Assembly (NCBI GenBank): GCA_015259045.1
Contig: JABZHD010000067.1
Span: 1-6,445 of the forward strand
Source of the DNA: Atopobium sp.
GTDB taxonomy: Bacteria > Actinomycetota > Coriobacteriia > Coriobacteriales > Atopobiaceae
DNA length: 6,445 nt
Direction of reading: 5' to 3'
Both the position numbers and the translations under genes were made by a program. Under the pieces are notes generated by a model. It saw only the letters and a list, made by a program, of their open reading frames with translations, searched no databases and had not been told where the DNA came from. Of this stretch, positions 1-4,713 are shown one piece after another. The stretch's first letter is position 1; each line of letters begins with the position of its first letter.

Positions 1-401
1 CTGTGGCGCAGCGCTCCCTTGCCGCGATCTTCCTGGTAAGCATGGATGTTGAACTGGCCGGCAAGATACGCCACGTCGTTGAGGATAGCACGAGCTCGAC
101 CGTCTTCTACCAGGCATTCCTTTGAAGCAATAATTTTGTGCGTTCCGCTTGCGTAAAAACCGGAGCGAACCGTGCGGTCCTTACCCGGCGCAAACGGCGT
201 CGCTGCCTTGTGACGATACGCCAGAGGCTCGTCCATACCACGGATAGGCTCGATGGTTACGTTATTGATGCTTGCCAGTGGGGCGAGAAGTTCTTCTACC
301 TGCGTTTGCTTGCGTTTAAGTTGGATGGGATAGGGGACCGAAAGCCATTCACAGCCTCCGCAGCTACGCGCAATAGAGCATGTTGGTGTCTTGTATCCCA
401 T
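1..401 (-). CDS. RlmD/RlmC/TrmA-family 23S rRNA (or tRNA) uracil-5-methyltransferase, N-terminal part
   Basis: Enzymes of this family use S-adenosylmethionine to make 5-methyluridine in 23S rRNA or tRNA; they are cytoplasmic. Reading the reverse complement from the ATG at 401-399 gives 133 codons, open to the left edge, so only the N-terminal third or so of a usual 400-450 aa enzyme is present. The start is supported by GGAGAGGA a few bases upstream. The protein opens with C8-x5-C14-G-G-C17, the [4Fe-4S] motif of RumA/RlmC-type enzymes, followed by a typical Y-x-x-QL-x-x-K stretch (residues 24-31). The GFYASGTHKII segment (81-91) and C96, the likely fourth cluster ligand, follow. There is no room for an N-terminal TRAM domain, so the layout is like RlmC rather than E. 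coli RlmD. The SAM-binding and catalytic Cys regions lie outside the window, so the exact target base cannot be assigned. It is transcribed divergently from the dehydrogenase gene. Confidence 0.88.
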   Translation of the reverse strand, partial: MGYKTPTCSIARSCGGCEWLSVPYPIQLKRKQTQVEELLAPLASINNVTIEPIRGMDEPLAYRHKAATPFAPGKDRTVRSGFYASGTHKIIASKECLVEDGRARAILNDVAYLAGQFNIHAYQEDRGKGALRH

Positions 402-569
402 AGTTCCTCTCCAAATCTTGGGTTACTACTATACCGTTTGCGGGCTTAAATGGCACGTTGAGGGGATTGTTGTATCTAATATGTTTCATTTTTTGTATCG
501 TTTCCCGTTTGTCTAGAAAACCGTTAAGCTAACAGGCACAGTATTTTGGCGAGACAAAAGAGGTGGACT
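402..569. other. Divergent intergenic region with the dehydrogenase leader
   Basis: This 168-bp stretch separates two divergent genes. The minus-strand promoter is fairly clear. For the plus-strand dehydrogenase the best -10 candidate is TCTAAT at 475-480 (5 of 6), but no convincing -35 sits at the right distance, so its promoter is unresolved. A 7-bp inverted repeat (TTTGTCT at 508-514 and AGACAAA at 552-558) brackets the presumed leader just before the ribosome site and could fold in the mRNA. I see no match to a Rex-type operator, which often controls lactate dehydrogenase genes. Confidence 0.4.
428..456 (-). promoter_or_regulatory. Predicted sigma70-type promoter of the methyltransferase gene
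   Basis: On the minus strand a -10 box TATAGT (5 of 6 matches, at 433-428) lies 17 bp from a -35-like GTGCCA (4 of 6, at 456-451). This would start transcription near 421, leaving a leader of about 20 nt that still holds the GGAGAGGA ribosome site. The assignment rests on sequence fit and position only. Confidence 0.5.
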
Positions 570-1538
570 ATGGCTCTCATCAGCAAAATTGGTATTATCG
601 GCGCTAATCATGTTGGCGCACATGTTGCAAACGCCCTACTTTACCAGGGACTTGCAACTGAGCTCTACATTAGCGACACAAATGAGGTCCTCTGCAAGGC
701 TCAGGTAAACGACCTGCTGGATGCAATGCCATTTTATCCACACCCTGCTCGCGTTTTTGAGCTTGATGACCGTTACGAGGAGCTTGCTGGCTGCGACATT
801 ATCGTTAACGCCGCAGGTCATGTAGCTGCTGCTGCAGGCAACCGTGATGGCGAGCTCTTTGTTACCACTGATGAGGCCAAGAAGTTTGCCAAGCGCATCG
901 CAGACGCTGGCTTCGATGGCGTTTGGGTCAACATCGCAAACCCCTGCGACGTTGTTACCACTGAGCTTCAGTATCTGACCGGCGCCGATCCAAATAAGGT
1001 TATCGGCTCCGGTACCACGCTGGACTCCGCCCGACTCCGCCACGCACTTTCCGGCGCTACCGGCTATCCAGCGTCTTGCATCAACGCTTGGATGCTCGGC
1101 GAGCACGGCAACGGCATGTTTGCTTGCTGGTCGCACGTTTCCATTGGCTGCCTTACCCTCGACGAAGTTGCAGCTCAGACGGGCAAGACCTTTAACCTCC
1201 CAGAGCTTGAGCAGGCTGGTCGCATGGGCGGTTACGTCACTTACAGCGGCAAGCAGTGCACCGAGTACTCCATTGCAAACGGAGCTGTCGAGGTCATCAA
1301 GGCTATTGTCCACGACACCAAGCTGATCACGCCAGTCTCCACGCTGCTCAACGACGTGTATGGCGTGTCTGGCTTCTACTCTTCACTTCCTGCAGTTATT
1401 GGCGCCAATGGTGTCGAGAAGGTCTTTGTGCCCGAGCTCTCCGACTCCGAGATTGAGGCATGGCGCAAGTCTTGCGAGCACGTCAAGGGCAACATCAAGC
1501 AGCTCGATTGGCTTGAGGTAGACGCTCGTATTGACTAG
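570..1538 (+). CDS. NAD-dependent L-lactate / L-2-hydroxyacid dehydrogenase (LDH/MDH superfamily, HicDH-like)
   Basis: A cytoplasmic oxidoreductase expected to reduce pyruvate or another 2-oxoacid to the L-2-hydroxyacid with NADH, regenerating NAD+ in fermentation. The 322-aa product has the usual family length. Visible elements are the dinucleotide motif GANHVG (residues 11-16), an Asp at 36 ending the second strand (favours NAD over NADP), the mobile-loop Arg92, the NP motif with Asn124, the Asp152/Arg155 pair in LDSAR, and catalytic His179 in LGEHGN. All main catalytic residues are therefore kept. The position that is Gln in true LDHs and Arg in MDHs aligns to an Ala in a GHVAAAAGNR loop, so the substrate may be bulkier or different from pyruvate, as in L-2-hydroxyisocaproate dehydrogenase. 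I chose the ATG at 570 because AGAGGTGG at 559-566 is spaced correctly for it; the in-frame TTG at 546 has no such site. The gene is monocistronic and followed by a strong terminator. Confidence 0.9.
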   Translation: MALISKIGIIGANHVGAHVANALLYQGLATELYISDTNEVLCKAQVNDLLDAMPFYPHPARVFELDDRYEELAGCDIIVNAAGHVAAAAGNRDGELFVTTDEAKKFAKRIADAGFDGVWVNIANPCDVVTTELQYLTGADPNKVIGSGTTLDSARLRHALSGATGYPASCINAWMLGEHGNGMFACWSHVSIGCLTLDEVAAQTGKTFNLPELEQAGRMGGYVTYSGKQCTEYSIANGAVEVIKAIVHDTKLITPVSTLLNDVYGVSGFYSSLPAVIGANGVEKVFVPELSDSEIEAWRKSCEHVKGNIKQLDWLEVDARID

Positions 1539-1608
1539 CGCGCCGCGAAGCTGCGAGCTCTGCGACGGGCGCGAGGCTGTGGCTGCGAGTAGGTAATAGT
1601 GCACACCG

Positions 1609-1643
1609 AACACACCTTGGGGTTTCTCCCGAGGTGTGTTTTT
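1609..1643 (+). terminator. Rho-independent terminator of the dehydrogenase gene
   Basis: A 13-bp stem (1609-1621 with 1628-1640, one G-T wobble) encloses a 6-nt loop and runs into a T tract ending at 1643. It begins about 70 bp after the dehydrogenase stop codon, as expected for an intrinsic terminator on the plus strand. Confidence 0.9.
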
Positions 1644-1690
1644 ATGCGATCAAGCTGCCTCTCTCCATTTTTGATTGGCTCTGATTGCGA

Positions 1691-1816
1691 GCCTGAAAAG
1701 CTCATCATGTCTGAGTAAATTTACTCAGACATGATGAGAAAAACCGGCAAATCGCTCAGATAAGGTGCACTTTTCCGGCAAATCATTCAGACATGGCGAG
1801 AAAATCAGGCTCCAAG
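1691..1816. repeat. Repeat cluster 1: one inverted plus three direct copies of a ~31-bp unit
   Basis: Three direct copies begin at 1724, 1755 and 1786, exactly 31 bp apart. Each starts with YTCAGAYA and carries an (A/C)(A/G)GGC block at unit positions 21-25, followed by AAATC in the first two copies. A fourth copy (about 1691-1719) lies upstream in the opposite orientation, head to head with the first, and creates the 38-bp palindrome. The third copy decays after its GGC. The unit is shared with cluster 2. Function unknown. Confidence 0.75.
1701..1738. repeat. Perfect 38-bp palindrome without spacer
   Basis: The half-site CTCATCATGTCTGAGTAAA (1701-1719) is followed at once by its exact reverse complement (1720-1738). 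It is the head-to-head junction of two repeat units. RNA copied from it could form a 17-18-bp hairpin, and the 3' side is followed by A residues rather than T residues on the plus strand, so it is not a plus-strand intrinsic terminator. On the minus strand the 3' side is followed by CTTTTC, a weak T tract. Confidence 0.9.
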
Positions 1817-1839
1817 AGAGTGCTCATGAAACTAACCTC

Positions 1840-1990
1840 GGATTCAAAAGTCATGTCACGAAAGGTCCGCCTGAAAAGTGCAAAGAATCTGTGTTTTGGA
1901 TACAGATTCTTTACAGAAATCAGGCAAATCCACAGATTCTTTGACATTTTTAGGCAAAACCTACAGATTCTTTGCAGAAATCAGGCGCAC
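1840..1990. repeat. Repeat cluster 2: inverted copies followed by three direct copies of the same unit
   Basis: Direct copies begin at 1901, 1931 and 1962 (30 and 31 bp apart). All share ACAGATTCTTT at the left and a (T/C)AGGC block at unit positions 21-25. An inverted copy (1869-1893) lies upstream, giving a stem of 11 of 12 pairs (1882-1893 with 1901-1912) around a 7-bp spacer. A more degraded inverted copy is visible at about 1840-1866. The layout mirrors cluster 1: inverted unit first, then three direct units. Confidence 0.75.
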
Positions 1991-2062
1991 TTAGTCCAAG
2001 CCTTACAGGTCGGTTGCTTTTCTCGAAGGGACGAACTTCTCGCCACATGCAGCGTTCTTCTC

Positions 2063-2090
2063 GCCACGTGCCACGTGCCACGTGCCACAC
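2063..2090. repeat. 7-bp tandem repeat GCCACGT x3 plus a variant
   Basis: Three exact GCCACGT copies (2063-2083) are followed by GCCACAC (2084-2090). A related CTTCTCGCCACATGC at 2036-2050 recurs as CTTCTCGCCACGTGC at 2057-2071, an offset of 21 bp, three times the repeat length, suggesting stepwise slippage. Each junction creates a CACGTG palindrome. No function is evident. Confidence 0.8.
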
Positions 2091-2199
2091 GCACCTTGCG
2101 CAACCAAGCGCTCGTTGCTCGCCGCTTTTCGCGCGCTGCTCACCGGAAAACCACCGTCTCACCTGCAATTTTTAAACAACATTTAAATAAAAATTTCTA

Positions 2200-2228
2200 T
2201 TGACTTGCAATCAATGTGATATCACAAT
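2200..2228 (+). promoter_or_regulatory. Promoter of the SPFH-RHH-ABC operon
   Basis: The -35 box TTGACT (2200-2205, 5 of 6) is separated by exactly 17 bp from CACAAT (2223-2228, 4 of 6). The A/T-rich tract just upstream resembles an UP element. Transcription would begin near 2235, giving a leader of about 30 nt that includes the AAAGGAG ribosome site at 2255-2261. The -10 box overlaps a palindrome that is the likely operator. Confidence 0.7.
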
Positions 2229-2231
2229 GAT
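2210..2231. promoter_or_regulatory. Palindromic operator overlapping the -10 box
   Basis: The core TGTGATATCACA (2215-2226) is a perfect 12-bp palindrome. After one mismatched pair (2214/2227) the symmetry continues for four more pairs, giving a 22-bp site with a single mismatch. Its place between the -35 box and the -10 box, covering the latter, is typical of a repressor site. The small RHH protein encoded second in the operon is the obvious candidate ligand, by inference from position. A GntR-type regulator encoded elsewhere is an alternative. Confidence 0.65.
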
Positions 2232-2250
2232 GCCAACAAAAGGCTCATTG
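2225..2250 (+). promoter_or_regulatory. Second inverted repeat at the start of the operon leader
   Basis: CAATGATGCC (2225-2234) and GGCTCATTG (2242-2250) pair over nine bases with one bulged T and a 7-nt A-rich loop. It sits between the operator and the ribosome site. If transcription starts near 2235 only its right arm is in the RNA, so it would act as DNA, or as RNA only from an upstream start. Role uncertain. Confidence 0.35.
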
Positions 2251-2266
2251 TCACAAAGGAGATCTT

Positions 2267-3256
2267 ATGAGCACCGAGAAAATTATTAAGTCCAAGAGTG
2301 GTTGGCTGTTCCTGCTGATTACCATTGTTCTTTTTGCAGTTGCAGCCCTGTTTTTGGCTAATTTTGTACTCAGCGCTATCGCTGCAGACAGAAATCCTCG
2401 CCTGGACCCATCGTTCCCAAGCATCATTGGCGCGCTGGTATTCTTCTTTGCAGGCCTGTTTGTTTCGAGTGGCCTGTTCAGCCTTCAGCCTGGTCAAGCA
2501 AAGGTTTGCGTGCTGTTTGGTAAGTACATCGGCACCGTTAAGGACGAGGGTCTGCGCTGGGCAAATCCTTACTACGCCAAGACTCTTTCTACAAACGTGG
2601 GTGACCTCTCTTCTCTCGCTGCAGGCGTTACTCCCAGTGTAAACGTGCACACCTCCATCATTTCCACCCGTGCTCGCACGCTGAACGGCGACGTCCTCAA
2701 GGTCAACGACCGCATGGGTAACCCAATCGAGATCGCAGAGGTTGTTGTTTGGCGCGTCAGCGATACCGCAAAGGCCCTCTTTGACGTCGACGATTATGAC
2801 AGCTACGTTGCTATGCAGGCAGAGACCGCGCTCAGGCACGTCGCGAGCATCTACAGCTACGATCACATGGAGGACGAGTCCGAGTCCAACACCGCAATTA
2901 CTCTGCGCTCCAACATCGAGGAGGTCTCCGAGGCGCTTCAGTCCGAGCTGAGCCGCAACCTTTCCGTCGCCGGTATCACCGTTGACGACGCTCGCCTCAC
3001 GCACCTGTCCTATGCTCCTGAAATCGCGCAGGCAATGCTCCGCCGCCAGCAGGCAGAGGCAATCATCGCTGCACGTAAAAAGATTGTTGAGGGCGCTGTT
3101 TCCATGGTTGACATGGCTCTCACTCAGCTCTCCGAGAATGGCGTCGTTGAGTTCGACGAGGACCGCAAGGCTGTCATGGCTTCCAACCTTATGGTTGTTC
3201 TCTGCGGCGAGTCCGAGGCCCAGCCTGTGCTTAATACCGGTTCCTTGCAGCAGTAA
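2267..3256 (+). CDS. SPFH / band-7 domain membrane protein (stomatin-prohibitin-flotillin superfamily)
   Basis: SPFH proteins form large membrane-anchored ring or cage scaffolds that organise lipid domains or guard proteases and transporters; the role of this one is not known. The 329-aa product has two hydrophobic segments (about residues 12-40 and 51-73), followed by an SPFH domain beginning at [19 protein letters not shown] (73-91). The phrase [10 protein letters not shown] (95-104) is typical of the family. The domain ends in an Ala/Gln/Glu-rich helix (QQAEA 261-265, then ARKKIVEGA), as in other members. Both segments at the N-terminus suggest a two-pass hairpin with the SPFH domain in the cytoplasm, or a single anchor plus a re-entrant piece. 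The ATG at 2267 has an AAAGGAG site 5 nt upstream. It is the first gene of the operon, and the RHH gene starts 17 bp after its stop. Confidence 0.9.
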   Translation: MSTEKIIKSKSGWLFLLITIVLFAVAALFLANFVLSAIAADRNPRLDPSFPSIIGALVFFFAGLFVSSGLFSLQPGQAKVCVLFGKYIGTVKDEGLRWANPYYAKTLSTNVGDLSSLAAGVTPSVNVHTSIISTRARTLNGDVLKVNDRMGNPIEIAEVVVWRVSDTAKALFDVDDYDSYVAMQAETALRHVASIYSYDHMEDESESNTAITLRSNIEEVSEALQSELSRNLSVAGITVDDARLTHLSYAPEIAQAMLRRQQAEAIIAARKKIVEGAVSMVDMALTQLSENGVVEFDEDRKAVMASNLMVVLCGESEAQPVLNTGSLQQ

Positions 3257-3273
3257 AGCATGGCGAGAAACCC

Positions 3274-3474
3274 ATGGCACCTCGCAAACAATATCCACTT
3301 CGTGTAGCTCCAGAAGTTTGGGAGGCGGTTGAACGCTGGGCGCAAGACGACATGCGTTCAACTAACGCTCAGGTAGAATGGATTTTGCGCGATGCTCTGA
3401 GAAAGGCAAAGCGCACTCCAAAAGCAAATAACACTCGTGTGAATAAGACAGACAAGATGGAAGAAGGAAACTAA
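3274..3474 (+). CDS. Small Arc-like ribbon-helix-helix DNA-binding protein
   Basis: A 66-aa protein with a clear RHH fold: a short strand KQYPLRV (residues 5-11), helix A from P13 to about D25 (EVWEAVERWA), a turn around S29, and helix B from about T30 to A45 (NAQVEWILRDALRKA). The tail after residue 46 is Lys/Asn-rich and probably disordered. RHH proteins dimerise and place the strand pair in the major groove, so alternating strand residues would read the DNA. The ribosome site is weak, and the gene begins 17 bp after the SPFH stop, so translation is probably coupled. An ATG at 3260 is in another frame and closes quickly. The next gene starts 1 bp after its stop. By position it is likely an autoregulator of this operon. 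An antitoxin role is less likely, since no toxin-sized partner adjoins it. Confidence 0.85.
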   Translation: MAPRKQYPLRVAPEVWEAVERWAQDDMRSTNAQVEWILRDALRKAKRTPKANNTRVNKTDKMEEGN

Positions 3475-3475
3475 C

Positions 3476-4711
3476 ATGGCCGACAACACCCCACAGCCAC
3501 CTGTTCCTAACGCTCCCGTACCTCCTGCCGCACCCGCCGCACCCGCAGCTCCTGCTGCTCCTGCGGCTCCCGCACCTGCTGCTCCCGCTGCACCCGCTGC
3601 ACCTGCAGCCGCAGCACCGGCCCCAGCTCCAGCAGCACCAGCTCCAGCTCCAGCAGCACCGGGCGAGGTCGTTCCTGTGCTGAGCGTCCAACACTTCACC
3701 AAGAAGTACGGCTCCAAGGTTGCTGTTTCTGACCTTTCGCTCGACGTTATGCCTGGCGACATCTACGGTTTTATCGGCCACAACGGCGCAGGTAAGACCA
3801 CGCTTATCAAGTCCATCGTTGGTGCTCAGCCATTTGAGGGTGGCGTCATCTTCGTGGACTCCAAGAACGTGCTGGTTGACCCTGTGGGAACAAAGCAGGT
3901 CATCGCTTACGTCCCAGATAATCCAGACATTTACGAGTTCATGAGCGGCATTAAGTACCTCAATTACGTCAGTGACATTTTCGGCGTTCCTGCGGAGAAC
4001 CGCGTCGAGCGCATTACAACGCTGGCCAACCGCCTGGGCATCACCGATTCCCTGGCAAACGCTATTGGCAGCTACTCTCACGGTATGAAGCAGAAGCTGG
4101 TTCTGATTTCCGCCCTGCTCCACGAGCCAAAGCTCATCATTTTGGACGAGCCATTTGTTGGCCTGGATCCAGCAGCAAGCTTCGAGCTGAAGAAGATGCT
4201 GCACGAGCTTGCCGACCGTGGATCTGCCGTGTTCTTCTCGTCACATGTTCTTGAGGTTGTCGAGAAACTCTGCAATAAAATTGCAATTATTCGTCAGGGC
4301 AAGCTTCTTGCCGCAGGTAAAACGGATGAGATTCGCGGCAATGCTTCGCTCGAGGAAGTCTTCCTTGGTCTTGAAGCCGGCGCTCCTGGCGTTTCTTCCG
4401 ATATTGCTCAGGATATGGCCACCACAAAGGACGGCGCCGCTGTTCAGCCAGTCATTCCTGGCGCACCTGTAGCCGCCGCACCTGCGGCCCCCGCGGCACC
4501 TGCAGCTCCGGCAGCACCTGCGGCACCCGCCGCGCCAGCAGCTCCCGCCGCGCCTGCCGCACCAGCAGTTCCCGCAGCACCAGCAGCACCTGCAGCACCT
4601 GCAGCACCAGTCGCGCCTGCAGCACCTGCAGCACCTGCAGCTCCAACTGTACCTGGCGTACCAGTACCTCCAGGCGCTCCAGTTCCTCCCTCCTTCCCTA
4701 AGGAGAACTAG
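3476..4711 (+). CDS. ABC transporter ATP-binding protein with Ala/Pro-rich N- and C-terminal tails
   Basis: The cytoplasmic ATPase of a predicted exporter, partner of the permease that starts 2 bp after its stop. The 411-aa product has an ABC domain at about residues 65-300. Walker A is GHNGAGKTT (101-109), the signature is YSHGMKQ (200-206), Walker B is IILDEP (221-226) and the H-loop His is H257 in FFSSH. At the Q-loop the sequence is AYVPDNPDIYEFMSG (144-158) with no Gln, as in EcsA-like ATPases paired with ABC-2 permeases. Unusual are a run of Ala and Pro at residues 12-62 and a longer one at about 329-405, mostly AAP triplets, so about a third of the protein is low complexity. The AGAAGGAA site at 3462-3469 supports this start, and the first downstream Met (M92) would remove the beginning of the ABC domain, so the N-terminal tail is real. 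The substrate cannot be deduced. Confidence 0.92.
   Translation: MADNTPQPPVPNAPVPPAAPAAPAAPAAPAAPAPAAPAAPAAPAAAAPAPAPAAPAPAPAAPGEVVPVLSVQHFTKKYGSKVAVSDLSLDVMPGDIYGFIGHNGAGKTTLIKSIVGAQPFEGGVIFVDSKNVLVDPVGTKQVIAYVPDNPDIYEFMSGIKYLNYVSDIFGVPAENRVERITTLANRLGITDSLANAIGSYSHGMKQKLVLISALLHEPKLIILDEPFVGLDPAASFELKKMLHELADRGSAVFFSSHVLEVVEKLCNKIAIIRQGKLLAAGKTDEIRGNASLEEVFLGLEAGAPGVSSDIAQDMATTKDGAAVQPVIPGAPVAAAPAAPAAPAAPAAPAAPAAPAAPAAPAAPAVPAAPAAPAAPAAPVAPAAPAAPAAPTVPGVPVPPGAPVPPSFPKEN
3509..3661. repeat. Ala/Pro-coding repeat, N-terminal tail of the ATPase
   Basis: This DNA encodes an almost pure Ala/Pro run of about 50 residues. Codons vary among GCA, GCT, GCC and GCG and among CCA, CCT, CCC and CCG, so the protein pattern is kept while the DNA repeat is imperfect. 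That argues for selection on the protein rather than recent slippage. Confidence 0.85.
4460..4690. repeat. Ala/Pro-coding repeat, C-terminal tail of the ATPase
   Basis: Roughly 18 AAP-type triplets lie between residues about 333 and 390, followed by a Val/Pro/Gly-rich end. Part of the run near 4576-4640 uses nearly identical GCACCTGCA units, suggesting more recent expansion there, while the remainder shows synonymous variation. Repeat number is likely to differ between strains. Confidence 0.85.
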
Positions 4712-4713
4712 TC

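Larger units (their letters stand above)
1644..2199. other. Long non-coding, repeat-rich intergenic region
   Basis: About 550 bp hold no credible gene: the longest plus-strand reading frame here (1793-2203) translates the repeats themselves and shows no domain or ribosome site. The left two thirds consist of two clusters of a roughly 31-bp repeat unit. Next come a GC-rich stretch with a 7-bp tandem repeat (about 2036-2090) and a GC-rich, Cys/Arg-coding-like stretch to about 2160. The right end (about 2166-2199) is strongly A/T-rich and lies directly upstream of the -35 box of the next operon, where it could act as an UP element. Confidence 0.7.

Noticed and set aside
546..569. Upstream TTG start for the dehydrogenase
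   Set aside because: The ribosome site AGAGGTGG at 559-566 is placed for the ATG at 570 and would lie inside the longer version; family proteins begin near this ATG.
636..1313. Minus-strand reading frame (225 codons) inside the dehydrogenase gene
   Set aside because: Shadow frame opposite a gene with all catalytic motifs; no ribosome site or domain.
1724..1990. Possible CRISPR array because of 30-31-bp regular spacing
   Set aside because: The period of 31 bp covers the whole unit, leaving no room for 30-bp unique spacers; conserved blocks are short and imperfect, copies occur inverted, and no cas gene is present.
1793..2203. Plus-strand reading frame of 136 codons in the intergenic region
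   Set aside because: It is a translation of the 31-bp repeats and the GCCACGT run; it has no ribosome site, and its composition is basic and irregular.
2215..2226. CRP/FNR-type site (TGTGA...TCACA)
   Set aside because: The two half-sites are separated by 2 bp instead of the 6 bp that CRP needs, and the site overlaps the -10 box; an RHH- or GntR-type operator fits better.
2222..3361. Long minus-strand reading frame (379 codons) opposite the SPFH gene
   Set aside because: It mirrors the codon pattern of the SPFH gene, has no recognisable domain, and the plus-strand SPFH protein is clearly real.
3274..3474. Antitoxin of a toxin-antitoxin pair
   Set aside because: RHH proteins are often antitoxins, but the neighbours are an SPFH protein and an ABC ATPase and no toxin-like gene adjoins it.
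3362..4204. Minus-strand reading frame (280 codons) opposite the ABC ATPase
   Set aside because: Its Cys/Gly/Ser/Trp-rich part is the reverse complement of the Ala/Pro tract; the plus-strand ABC motifs decide the coding strand.
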